From NCBI RefSeq assembly GCF_014637795.1, contig NZ_BMFD01000003.1, forward strand, positions 147,754-211,753: a DNA stretch of 64,000 bases, given 5' to 3'. Below are positions 42,894 to 51,460 of the stretch, one piece after another. This DNA is from Belliella aquatica. Its GTDB lineage: Bacteria; Bacteroidota; Bacteroidia; Cytophagales; Cyclobacteriaceae. The notes under the pieces are model-generated. The model saw nothing but the letters and a program-made list of their open reading frames with translations, was not told where the DNA came from and searched no databases. A program made the position numbers and the translations under genes. Each line of letters opens with the position of its first letter. Position 1 is the stretch's first letter.

Positions 42894-45800
42894 ATGAAAA
42901 AATTTATAGTCCTTATTTTCTTTTTTACGCTTTATGATTTGGCGTTTTCGCAGTCTTTTCAGTTTAACAGACAGATCAAAGGGGTAGAATTACCCACAGA
43001 TAATGTCAACGGAATCCTTCAAGATAGCGAAGGGTTGATGTGGTTCAATACTGCGGACGGAATTTTTTATTCGGATGGATTTTCCACTTATGCAATTCCT
43101 GAAGAGATATCAAAACAGCTTACAAATAAAGTTAGACTATTTATTGATAACGATGGATTCGTTTGGGTTGCAAATCAATTGAAGGAAGCCAAAGCTTTTT
43201 ATTACAAGAAAGGAGTATGGTCTCAGATGGTTTTTCCAAAAAAAGTATCTGAAAGAAAGGCATTATCGTATTTGGATATTGCCGTCATGGGAAAGGGTAA
43301 GGATAAAAAAGTATTTGTAATTTTTCCTGATGAGACTCATTTTTCTTTAGAAAACTGGAACCAATGGAGTACAGTGAAATATGATTTCAACAAAGAAGGT
43401 TGGTTAAAATCAACTTATCAAAATGAGGGTAAAAATTATTTATTTTTTGAACAAAACGCCTTTCTATTAGAAGAAAATAGTTTAATCGAAATAAAACCAA
43501 GAGGGATTGATTTGAAATCAGGCGTGTTACATGTCTCGTACTGTACTAATGAAAAAACCTTTTACTATTTAGGGAAAGATTTTTTGGCCTCAGGAAGTAA
43601 TTTTATGGAAGTGGATGAAATTATCCACGAGGGATTTTTAAAAAATATTTATAGCGCTGTCGATTATAGTTTTCTCCAGGTAGAGAATGGGAAGGTGTAT
43701 TATTTTTACAACTCGCAATTATACAAATACAATCCGAAGACAAAGCAAAAACAAGAAATCAGTGCCCAAGAAGCTGTCAAGTCTTATAATATTTATACCG
43801 CATTTGTTGATTCTGAAGGGATCATTTGGATTGGTACCCATAGAGGTTTGGTAAATATCAATTCGCTAAGGTTTTTGAATTTCAACTCTAGTGTTCTGCT
43901 AGATGATGAAGTAACTGCCTTGATCAGAATTGATAGAAATAAGTATTTAATCGGTTATAATAATGGGCTTCAACTGCTTGACAACGGGGAAATGAGTTCA
44001 ATTATTCAAGATGAATCCCTCCAAGGTCAACCACGAAACAGGATTACCAATTTTTCAAAGGACAAAAATGACATTGTTTGGTTTTCTTCAAATCTAGCTG
44101 GAGTAGGAAGATATGACATCAAAACATCATCTGTAAGTTTTGAAGAAAGTCCACTAGATAAATTTGTCACATCCGTGAAGGCAATAGGTGATAGTTTGAT
44201 TATAGTCAGTCGAGATAAGGTCTATCTTTCATCAATATTCAAGAAGAACAATCACTTTGCAAATGATATCACAGAAATCATTTTGAAGGATTTACGGCAA
44301 GAAGAAATATTTTTAAGAAAAGTCGATAGGTTGAAAGATGGAAGACTGATTTTTATGCAAGGAGGCAATCCTTACATTCAAGAGATTTTTATAGAAACTC
44401 CAGAGTACATAAATTTTATTGGATTTGATTTTTTGCAATTGGAGGATAAGCTACTTCTTGCAACAGAAACAGGTCTTAAGGTTTTCCAAGAAGGGAAAGT
44501 AAATACTTACAGGGTCAATGGACAGTCGATAGATAGGCCTATCTATGCGCTACATCAGGATCAATTTGGAGATATCTGGGTCGGAACAGATCAAGGAGTA
44601 TATTTAATAAGAGAGGCGCAGATTAGTAAATTTGATGAAAAAAGTGGCTTGTCTGGTTCTGAAATCAATAGAGGAGCGCTTATCGATGGAGAAGATGGTC
44701 AAGTGATGATTGGTTCTCAAAGAGGGCTTTCTGTTTTTTATCCCGATGAAGATGACCAAAGGAAGAGTAAGCCAGTTACGCAGATATTGAGAATCTCACT
44801 ACTCAATGCAAATGAAGATTTTCCGAGTTCTGGTCGTATAGAGTTTGAGAATAATTCCATTGAGGTCACCTATAGGGCTGTAAGCTTTCTTCAGACTTCT
44901 AATTTGGTGGTAAGATATCAACTTGAAGGACTTCATAGCAGCTGGCAAGAACTGGTTAACCCTAGGACTAACGTACTTACATTTAATAATCTACCTCCTG
45001 GAGAATATACTTTTAAGATGCAAGCAAGTTTAGGGGGCGTTTTTGATGAAGAGATTATCTCCAGCAAGCCTTTTGTCATTCTTAAGCCGATTTATTTACA
45101 AACTTGGTTTGTTTTGTTGCTGCTTTTAATTTTTCTAGGAATTGGGTTTTTACTCAATGCCTTGATGAATCAGTGGAGGAAACAAAGTATTCTTAAGCAA
45201 ACCATAGATGAAAAGACCAAGGAGGCTTTCATTAGTGAAAATCAATTCAGGAATGTTTGGAATAGTTCAGTAGATGGCTTAATGCTATCTGCAGAAGGAG
45301 GGAAGATTTTAACTGTAAACCCTAGTTTTTCGAAGCTTGTTGGGATCGGCGAAGAAAGATTAAAGTCTTTGAATATCAAGGATCTTTATTCGGACCCTGA
45401 TTTTTATGCGACACAAAGAAAACGTATTTTGGAAAAACTCGGGGATTCAAAAGAAATTGGATCTGTCTTCGAAATGGATATGCCTCTAAAAAGCGGTAAT
45501 AAATTCATTGAATTATACGTCGCTAGGTTGAATACAGAATACGATAATAAGCCAATTATCCTTTCAGTATTTAGAGATGTGACTGATAAGAAAAAGTATG
45601 AACTAGGGCTTCAATTAGCGAAGGAAAAGGCAGAGGAAGCTAACAGACTCAAATCTAATATTCTCTCTAACATGAGCCATGAAATTAGAACCCCACTAAA
45701 TGGGATTTTGGGGAGTACAGAGAATATCATGGAGAATTGGGAATTTGATTCGAAACTAGTCTCTCAACTGGAAATCATCCATGAATCGGGAGAAAGGCTG

Positions 45801-46325
45801 TTGAGTACGATCAATAGTATTTTGGATCTTGCCAAAATCGAAGCCAATAAATTCGAATTAATTTATAAAGACACTGAGGTCAATGATTTTATTAGTAAAA
45901 TATTGCTCCCACTCAAAAATATGGCTATCAAAAAGGGATTGCTACTCTCTACCAAGTACGATACCAAGTCATTTACAGGAAAGATAGATCAGCGCTATTT
46001 AGAGATGATTATTAATAATTTGGTTGGTAATGCAATCAAATATTCTGATGAAGGAATGATTTTTATCAAAGTAAAAGAAGAAAGTGGAGCGATAAATTTC
46101 GAAGTCTCAGATAATGGTATCGGAATGAGTGAAGAATTCATGAAAAAACTTTTTCGCCCTTTCGAACAAGAAAGTGAAGGCTATGGTAGAAGATATGAAG
46201 GTTCTGGCTTGGGATTAACCATTACGAAAAATCTTATAGATCTCCTAGGAGGGGAGATTCATATCGAAAGTGTCAAGGGAAAAGGGACCAAAGTACAAGT
46301 CATTTTGCCTTTAGGGAAAAATTGA
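42894..46325 (+). CDS. Two-component-regulator-propeller sensor histidine kinase, 1143 residues
   Basis: The protein has a signal peptide (about 1-20) and a long periplasmic part of two seven-bladed reg_prop propellers (about 25-650), with repeats such as ILQDSEGLMWFNTADGIFYSDG, FVDSEGIIWIGTHRGLVNI and LHQDQFGDIWVGTDQGVYLI. A Y_Y_Y domain (about 665-735, with GLHSSWQEL and LPPGEYTFKMQAS) and a membrane helix (about 745-767) follow. The cytoplasmic part has a PAS domain (about 785-905), HisKA with NMSHEIRTPLNGIL (His929) and HATPase (about 1030-1143, DNGIGMS, GSGLGLTI). Unlike classic Bacteroides hybrid systems it lacks a C-terminal receiver and AraC domain. The next gene encodes a receiver, so phosphotransfer to it is plausible. 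Confidence 0.9.
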   Translation: MKKFIVLIFFFTLYDLAFSQSFQFNRQIKGVELPTDNVNGILQDSEGLMWFNTADGIFYSDGFSTYAIPEEISKQLTNKVRLFIDNDGFVWVANQLKEAKAFYYKKGVWSQMVFPKKVSERKALSYLDIAVMGKGKDKKVFVIFPDETHFSLENWNQWSTVKYDFNKEGWLKSTYQNEGKNYLFFEQNAFLLEENSLIEIKPRGIDLKSGVLHVSYCTNEKTFYYLGKDFLASGSNFMEVDEIIHEGFLKNIYSAVDYSFLQVENGKVYYFYNSQLYKYNPKTKQKQEISAQEAVKSYNIYTAFVDSEGIIWIGTHRGLVNINSLRFLNFNSSVLLDDEVTALIRIDRNKYLIGYNNGLQLLDNGEMSSIIQDESLQGQPRNRITNFSKDKNDIVWFSSNLAGVGRYDIKTSSVSFEESPLDKFVTSVKAIGDSLIIVSRDKVYLSSIFKKNNHFANDITEIILKDLRQEEIFLRKVDRLKDGRLIFMQGGNPYIQEIFIETPEYINFIGFDFLQLEDKLLLATETGLKVFQEGKVNTYRVNGQSIDRPIYALHQDQFGDIWVGTDQGVYLIREAQISKFDEKSGLSGSEINRGALIDGEDGQVMIGSQRGLSVFYPDEDDQRKSKPVTQILRISLLNANEDFPSSGRIEFENNSIEVTYRAVSFLQTSNLVVRYQLEGLHSSWQELVNPRTNVLTFNNLPPGEYTFKMQASLGGVFDEEIISSKPFVILKPIYLQTWFVLLLLLIFLGIGFLLNALMNQWRKQSILKQTIDEKTKEAFISENQFRNVWNSSVDGLMLSAEGGKILTVNPSFSKLVGIGEERLKSLNIKDLYSDPDFYATQRKRILEKLGDSKEIGSVFEMDMPLKSGNKFIELYVARLNTEYDNKPIILSVFRDVTDKKKYELGLQLAKEKAEEANRLKSNILSNMSHEIRTPLNGILGSTENIMENWEFDSKLVSQLEIIHESGERLLSTINSILDLAKIEANKFELIYKDTEVNDFISKILLPLKNMAIKKGLLLSTKYDTKSFTGKIDQRYLEMIINNLVGNAIKYSDEGMIFIKVKEESGAINFEVSDNGIGMSEEFMKKLFRPFEQESEGYGRRYEGSGLGLTITKNLIDLLGGEIHIESVKGKGTKVQVILPLGKN

Positions 46326-46376
46326 TTTTAGTAAATGATTTAATCTTGTAATTTGCGCATACAATAACCACCGCCT

Positions 46377-47555
46377 ATGTTTCCATTAAGGATTTTAATT
46401 ACTGAAGATGACCATGTCTCCGCTTTACTATTGAAGAAAGCGCTTGAGAAAAACAATCATGAAATCATAGGGATTTCGGATTCTGGAGAGAAAGCCCTCG
46501 AAATACTCGCCGAGCATAAAGCTGATATCGTGATGATGGATATCAATTTGGCCGGAGAACTCGATGGGATCAAGACTACGGAGATCATCAATGAAAAATA
46601 TGACATTCCTGTAGTGTACTTGAGTGCGAGTTCTGATGCAGAGACACTTACCAAAGTAGTCGGTACAAACCCAAGTGCATATGTAATCAAACCATTCAAT
46701 ATACGGGAATTGAATATGGTGATCGAGTTAGCTATATTCAAAGACAGGAAAGAAAAGGAACTTCAAAAACTCAATAATGAGCTTGAAGAAAAAGTGAGAC
46801 AAAGAACTGCCGATCTTCATGAAGCGAATAAAGAACTCACGAGAGCCTTGGAAAAGGAAAGAGAAATCGGAGAATTGAAATCTAGAATTGTTTTAAACGT
46901 TTCTCATGGATTCAAGACACCTCTGACTTCAATTCTAAGTTCGGCGCAACTCCTTCAGATGTATGCTGACAAAGAGCATCCTTTCAAACCAAAAATCATC
47001 AAGCATGCTTCTAAAATTGAGAATTCTGTTAGGAGTTTGAATAGCTTATTGACATCTGTATTGTTCTTTGGAAAAGCAGATGCAAACAAAATAGACTATA
47101 ATCCCAAGAAGATGTTTACTGCCGCGTTTATCAATGAAGTAGTAGATGTGGTAAAAGCTGGTGCTGAAAATGATGTTAAAATCAATTTGAATATTGGTAA
47201 AATCCCTAAAACGATCTTGTCAGATGTTGACTTGCTTTATCAAGTATTTGAAAATCTACTTTCTAACGCAGTGAAATACTCTAAAGATGGTCAGGAAGTT
47301 GATTTTTCTATTTGGGAAGAAGATGGGTTGATCAAATCCAAGATAGTCGATCGCGGAATCGGTATTCCAAAAAAAGAGCAAAGTCAACTATTTGACAGGT
47401 TCTTCAGAGCAAAAAATGTAGGGATTATCGAAGGTTCTGGTCTTGGACTTTCCATAGTCAAAAAATGTATCGATGTTCTCAAAGGCCAAATTGAATATGA
47501 CAGTGATGCAGGAAAAGGCACAACTTTTCATGTGACTATTCCGATAAAGAAGTAA
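46377..47555 (+). CDS. Receiver-histidine kinase protein with altered H-box
   Basis: This 392-residue soluble protein has an N-terminal receiver (about 5-125: ITEDDHVS, Asp in VMMDINLAGELDG, YLSASSDAE, VIKPFNIREL), a coiled linker (about 125-165), a HisKA domain (about 165-235) and a HATPase domain (about 275-392, NLLSNAVKYS, DRGIGIPKKE, GSGLGLSIVKK). The H-box reads NVSHGFKTPLTSI: His177 is followed by Gly178, where the family nearly always has Glu. The codons CAT GGA at 46905-46910 show this directly. That Glu helps phosphotransfer and phosphatase action, so activity may be altered. It lies 51 nt after the propeller kinase and 2 nt before an ABC ATPase gene. Confidence 0.9.
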   Translation: MFPLRILITEDDHVSALLLKKALEKNNHEIIGISDSGEKALEILAEHKADIVMMDINLAGELDGIKTTEIINEKYDIPVVYLSASSDAETLTKVVGTNPSAYVIKPFNIRELNMVIELAIFKDRKEKELQKLNNELEEKVRQRTADLHEANKELTRALEKEREIGELKSRIVLNVSHGFKTPLTSILSSAQLLQMYADKEHPFKPKIIKHASKIENSVRSLNSLLTSVLFFGKADANKIDYNPKKMFTAAFINEVVDVVKAGAENDVKINLNIGKIPKTILSDVDLLYQVFENLLSNAVKYSKDGQEVDFSIWEEDGLIKSKIVDRGIGIPKKEQSQLFDRFFRAKNVGIIEGSGLGLSIVKKCIDVLKGQIEYDSDAGKGTTFHVTIPIKK

Positions 47556-47557
47556 TT

Positions 47558-48190
47558 ATGCTATCAGTAAAAAATTTAAAATTTCAATACGATTCATCCA
47601 CCAAGTTCGAAATCCCTGATATCCATTTAGATGCAGGAGAGGAGCTTTTAATTATAGGGAAATCTGGCAGTGGAAAAACTACAGTCCTCAATATTTTGGG
47701 TGGATTACTCAAACCACAGCAAGGAGAAGTGAAACTTGGTGATACAATACTTAGCTCTCTTACAGGTGCTAAACTGGATAAGTTTCGAGGAAAAAACATT
47801 GGAATAGTTTTCCAAAAACCACATATCCTTTCACCGCTGACAGTAGTGGAAAACCTCAAATTGGCTAATTTCTTTGTTGGAGAAAAAGGTGCTCAAAATC
47901 TTGATTTGCTCAAAGAGCTTGGGATATTTGATAAGCGGAAATCAAAAGTAACAACCTTGAGTGAAGGGGAGGCTCAAAGAGTTTCTATAGCAAGAGCTTT
48001 AGCAAATCATCCAAAATTAATTTTAGCAGATGAACCAACAGCGAGTTTAGATGATGAAAATGCAGCCATTGTAGTGAAGCTCCTTCAAGATCAAGCTAAA
48101 AAGTTCAATGCAGCCTTGATCATTGTCACACACGATCAGCGTGTGAAGGACCATATTTCAAAACATATAATCATGGGAGGTCTAGTATGA
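47558..48190 (+). CDS. ABC transporter ATP-binding protein (LolD/MacB type)
   Basis: This 210-residue ATPase shows Walker A GKSGSGKTTVLNILGGLL (about 33-50), Q-loop VFQKPHILSPL, signature LSEGEAQRVSIARAL (LSEGE replaces the usual LSGGE), Walker B LILADEPTASLDDE and the switch His in IVTHDQRV. It powers the FtsX-type permease whose ATG overlaps its stop by 4 nt. It begins 2 nt after the receiver-kinase gene, so regulator and transporter are probably one transcript. The non-standard signature Gly-to-Glu variant is seen in some LolD-type ATPases. Confidence 0.92.
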   Translation: MLSVKNLKFQYDSSTKFEIPDIHLDAGEELLIIGKSGSGKTTVLNILGGLLKPQQGEVKLGDTILSSLTGAKLDKFRGKNIGIVFQKPHILSPLTVVENLKLANFFVGEKGAQNLDLLKELGIFDKRKSKVTTLSEGEAQRVSIARALANHPKLILADEPTASLDDENAAIVVKLLQDQAKKFNAALIIVTHDQRVKDHISKHIIMGGLV

Positions 48191-49410
48191 ATATGATCAA
48201 ATTAAGTTGGAAGTATTTAATAGCTAAACCCCTTAACACAGGACTGAATATCCTACTTTTAGCATTGGGATTGGCAATAATTACTGTTTTGATTTTGATC
48301 CAAGATCAATTTGAAAACAAAATGACCAAAGATGCAGAAGGTGTCGATCTTGTAGTAGGAGCCAAAGGAAGTCCACTGCAATTGATTCTCTCCAGTGTTT
48401 ATCATATTGATTATCCAACGGGTAATATCGATATGAAGGATGCAATGGCTTTATCCAAAAATCGTCTTGTTAAAAATATTATTCCTCTAGGAATGGGAGA
48501 TAATTATCAAGGCTACAGGATAGTAGGAACGAATCACGATTATCTTGCCCTCTATGATGCAGGATTTGAAAGTGGAGAAGCTTGGCGTAAACCTTTTGAT
48601 GTTGTTCTTGGCTTTGAAGTAGCGAAGAAACTAGGATTGGGACTTGGTGATACTTTTATCGGTTCGCATGGCATAGGAAGCAGTAGTCATGAACATGACG
48701 AGCATCCTTATAAAATTACAGGTGTATTATCAGAAAAAGGAAATGTTTTAGATAAACTGATTTTGACTAGCATCGAATCTGTTTGGTATTCCCATGATGA
48801 AGGTCATGATCATGATAAATTTGAGGCTGATGTGAGTATTACAGGATTTCCGGAGACAGATGAAGATCGGGAAGTTACCTCACTTTTGTTGCAATACAGA
48901 AATCCAATCGCTGCAGTTCAGCTACCACGATTTATCAATAGTAAAAGTGCGCTCCAAGCAGCGTCTCCTTCATTCGAAATAAGCAGGTTGTTTGAATTGC
49001 TAGGAGTTGGAGTGAAGTTGATTCAAGGTTTGGCTGTTGCTATCATTATCATTGCTGGTTTAGGAATATTTATTGCTTTATTCAATTCACTCAAGGAAAG
49101 AAAATACGATTTGGCAGTCATGCGAACCTTAGGAGCTTCAAGTGGACAGTTGTTTATTCATATAGTATTGGAAGGTGTGATTTTAACCTTGTTAGGAGCA
49201 ATAGTTGGAATTGCTATTGGGCACCTTTTCTTAGCTGTTCTCGTTATGCAAAATGAACAAGGAGCAATAAGTGGTTTGAGTGCGGCTGTATTCTTGCAAG
49301 AAGAATTGTGGATTGTTGGATATGCAGTAATCGTTGGTTTTGTAGCTTCTTTAATACCAGCTTGGACCGCATATCAAACAGACATTGCAAAACAGCTAAC
49401 AAAGTCTTAA
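48187..49410 (+). CDS. FtsX-type ABC permease with His-rich extracytoplasmic loops
   Basis: This 407-residue permease has an N-terminal helix (about 18-40), a large extracytoplasmic domain and three C-terminal helices (about 275-300, 325-352, 372-395), with the FtsX mark FNSLKERKYDLAVMRTLGAS. Two His-rich segments lie in the extracytoplasmic domain: HGIGSSSHEHDEHPY (about 161-175) and SHDEGHDHDKFEAD (about 201-214). These can bind divalent metal such as zinc or copper and are absent from most MacB/LolC permeases. It is coupled to the ATPase by a 4-nt ATGA overlap and is followed 44 nt later by a DUF3299 gene. Confidence 0.88.
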   Translation: MNMIKLSWKYLIAKPLNTGLNILLLALGLAIITVLILIQDQFENKMTKDAEGVDLVVGAKGSPLQLILSSVYHIDYPTGNIDMKDAMALSKNRLVKNIIPLGMGDNYQGYRIVGTNHDYLALYDAGFESGEAWRKPFDVVLGFEVAKKLGLGLGDTFIGSHGIGSSSHEHDEHPYKITGVLSEKGNVLDKLILTSIESVWYSHDEGHDHDKFEADVSITGFPETDEDREVTSLLLQYRNPIAAVQLPRFINSKSALQAASPSFEISRLFELLGVGVKLIQGLAVAIIIIAGLGIFIALFNSLKERKYDLAVMRTLGASSGQLFIHIVLEGVILTLLGAIVGIAIGHLFLAVLVMQNEQGAISGLSAAVFLQEELWIVGYAVIVGFVASLIPAWTAYQTDIAKQLTKS

Positions 49411-49454
49411 ATCGCATCTAATTAAAATTGTCAACCCAAAGAGAATTACATCAA

Positions 49455-49892
49455 ATGAGATTAAAACAAACATTAATTATTATAGGTCTGTTGTTTAGCA
49501 CTTCTATCGCATGGGCACAGACATCACCAAATGTGTGGAGGGATTTGTCAGAAGTGACATACAAAATAGGAGAAGATGATTTTGGCGAATTGTACATCCC
49601 TGTATTTAGTCCAAAAATTAAAGGACTTGAAGGTAAAGTGGTAGAGGCAGATGGCTATATCATTCCTTTTGAAGGCATGTTCAAACCTGAGCACATTATC
49701 CTTTCATCTTTGCCTTTGGCAGAATGTTTTTTCTGTGGGTCGGGTGGTCCTGAGACAGTAATGGAAGTCATGATGAAAGATCCTATCAAATACACTTCAA
49801 AACGTGTCAAAGTAAGAGGTAAGCTGACTCTGAATGATAAAGATCCTGAAAAATTGATGTACATCTTGATAGATGCTGTGTTGTTAAATTAA
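49455..49892 (+). CDS. Exported DUF3299 protein
   Basis: This 145-residue protein has a signal peptide (MRLKQTLIIIGLLFSTSIAWAQ) and one DUF3299 domain. Its marks are FSPKIKGLEGKVVEADGYIIPFEG, LSSLPLAECFFCGSGGPETVMEVMM (quoted in part; CxxC at Cys91/Cys94) and VKVRGKLTLND. DUF3299 is an OB-like periplasmic domain of unknown function that is often encoded beside FtsX-type ABC transporters. The CxxC pair suggests metal or redox chemistry. The ATG at 49455 gives a clean signal peptide; a TTG at 49428 would add nine polar residues. It is the last gene before the terminator. Confidence 0.83.
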   Translation: MRLKQTLIIIGLLFSTSIAWAQTSPNVWRDLSEVTYKIGEDDFGELYIPVFSPKIKGLEGKVVEADGYIIPFEGMFKPEHIILSSLPLAECFFCGSGGPETVMEVMMKDPIKYTSKRVKVRGKLTLNDKDPEKLMYILIDAVLLN

Positions 49893-49914
49893 CAGCTTAA
49901 TTTCATATTTCATC

Positions 49915-49957
49915 AAATAAAAAGGTCAGTGGAAATTTTCCGCTGACCTTTTTATTT
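49915..49957. terminator. Bidirectional terminator after the DUF3299 gene
   Basis: Twenty-one positions (49915-49935) pair with 49937-49957 with a single T-G wobble and a 1-nt gap that opens to a small loop; A- and T-runs flank a GGTCAG core. Confidence 0.85.
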
Positions 49958-50111
49958 TACCGTACCACTTCTCCGAGAATGATTTTCCGCTTTCTTATTA
50001 TTAGCCAATAAAGTCGTGGCACTTAAGCGTTAGTCTTGGAGTGTTGCCGCTTATCAGCAAGATTATTTGTGAAAAACATCCGATAGCGTAGCGTAATTGA
50101 TAATCAGACTG

Positions 50112-50930
50112 TTAAATGTGTTTCTTTTCCATTTCAACAAAATCAGCCATCAATTTTTTGGTCAATGGTCCGACTTGACCTGTTCCGATTTTTTGATCAT
50201 CAATAAGGGTGATTGGAAGTATTTTTTTAGTCGTACTGGTGATAAATAGTTCATCAGCAGCAAGAAGCTCTTCAAAGCTAATGGGTCTTATGGAAGTTTG
50301 TGGCGCTAATTCAAGTACACGCATTCTAGTAATTCCATGAAGAATATGTTGATCAGGAGTAGAGATTTGACCATCCTTAATAACAAATATATTGCTTCGT
50401 GAGCTTTCGGATATGAATCCATTATGATGATAAATGACATCTTCAGCTCCACTATCTTTCCATGTTGCACTCAGCCATACTGGAAACGCATAGTTTGTCG
50501 TTTTGATATCTGCAATAGATCTTACATGATCTGCGCTGACCAACTTCACTCCCTTATCGTACTTTTCCTGACTTGGGAAAAGCAAGTCTTCACAGAAGAT
50601 GTAAAGTCCTCCCTCGGATGGTGAAAAGTGGTTTTCAGACACTCCTCCTGTGAGAAGCATTCGGATACCTCCATTTTTCAAATCATTCTTTTCAATCAGT
50701 TCAAGGATGATGTCAGCCAATTCAGATTTGCTGTACTTTAAGTTTAGATAAGTCTTTTCTGCAGATCGAATGAATCGGTCTAAGTAATCTGATAGAAATA
50801 AAGGGACATGATTTGATGTCCTGAAAAAATCAAAAATTCCATACCCTCTTATTACACTAATGTCCATAGGATGTACAAGTGCCTTAGAGGAGTCAATTAT
50901 TCCGTTTTTTGCAAAGCAGTATGGTTTCAT
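50112..50930 (-). CDS. Aminotransferase class IV (branched-chain/D-amino-acid aminotransferase or aminodeoxychorismate lyase type)
   Basis: This 272-residue PLP enzyme of fold type IV shows the start FAKNGIIDSSKALVHPMDISVIRGYGIFDFFRT, quoted in full only as the class mark RGYGIFDFFRT, then RSAEKTYL, the PLP lysine in ADIKTTNYAFPV (about 153), ESSRSNIFVIKDGQISTP and LHGITRMRVLELA. The last residues of the active site (STTKKILPITLID) are typical of the family. Substrate cannot be told. The ATG at 50930 is preferred over a TTG at 50957. It is divergent from the merC-like gene, with only 55 nt between the two start codons. The 219-nt stretch downstream (49893-50111) holds only the terminator. Confidence 0.87.
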   Translation of the reverse strand: MKPYCFAKNGIIDSSKALVHPMDISVIRGYGIFDFFRTSNHVPLFLSDYLDRFIRSAEKTYLNLKYSKSELADIILELIEKNDLKNGGIRMLLTGGVSENHFSPSEGGLYIFCEDLLFPSQEKYDKGVKLVSADHVRSIADIKTTNYAFPVWLSATWKDSGAEDVIYHHNGFISESSRSNIFVIKDGQISTPDQHILHGITRMRVLELAPQTSIRPISFEELLAADELFITSTTKKILPITLIDDQKIGTGQVGPLTKKLMADFVEMEKKHI

Positions 50931-50974
50931 GAAATTTATTTTGGTTTTTGGTCTCAATTATAGTTAAAGATGTA

Positions 50975-50997
50975 TATTTGCAATTATGTTGCAAATA
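50975..50997. promoter_or_regulatory. Perfect inverted repeat over the merC-like promoter and start codon
   Basis: TATTTGCAA (50975-50983) and TTGCAAATA (50989-50997) are exact reverse complements separated by TTATG. The left half overlaps a -7 element TAtaTTTG (50973-50980) and the ATG (50986) lies in the spacer, so a bound repressor would block both transcription and access to the start. Size and symmetry fit a Fur-family (for example Zur) box; the regulator is not encoded here. Confidence 0.5.
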
Positions 50998-51405
50998 ATA
51001 AGAAGAATATCATTTCAATCAGCGGACATCATGGGGATTTCAGCTTCCATCTTGTGTATGATTCATTGTTTGGCTTTTCCTGTATTGATTTCAGTTGGTT
51101 TTATCTTCTCTCCTGTTGATAATCATATTCATGAACACGACCACATACATTTTGATTGGCATTGGATTGATTTTCTTTTTGTTGCACTTGCGATATGGGC
51201 TGTCTATAATGCTGCTAAAAGTACGCAATCTAAGAGTATAAAAATAGCACTTTGGGTAGCTGTTTCTATTTTTTCTATTGGAGTCATGTTGCATGACGTA
51301 TTTTATTGGATGCTATACGTATCTTTAATAGCTTCTATTGGTTTGGTCATTATTCATATCATTAATTGGAAGTTTCACAGGAAATGTAATGTTATTGTGA
51401 AATAA
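50986..51405 (+). CDS. MerC-domain membrane protein
   Basis: This 139-residue protein has four membrane helices (about 15-35, 58-76, 84-101, 107-127). The MerC mark in the first is ADIMGISASILCMIHCLAFPVLI, a Cys and HC pair at the helix, which in mercury-resistance MerC binds the metal ion. A His-rich loop (HIHEHDHIHFDWHW, about 47-60) faces outside. In Bacteroidota, MerC-like proteins occur without mercury operons and are suspected to move zinc. It has a very short leader; the ATG is 6 nt downstream of the -7 element, so the mRNA is nearly leaderless. It is likely controlled by the inverted repeat at 50975-50997. Confidence 0.85.
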   Translation: MLQIIRRISFQSADIMGISASILCMIHCLAFPVLISVGFIFSPVDNHIHEHDHIHFDWHWIDFLFVALAIWAVYNAAKSTQSKSIKIALWVAVSIFSIGVMLHDVFYWMLYVSLIASIGLVIIHIINWKFHRKCNVIVK

Positions 51406-51460
51406 TTTCTTTTTTAAGTGAAATTAATTTTAATTTGTAATTCGATTTAAAACGAATCAA

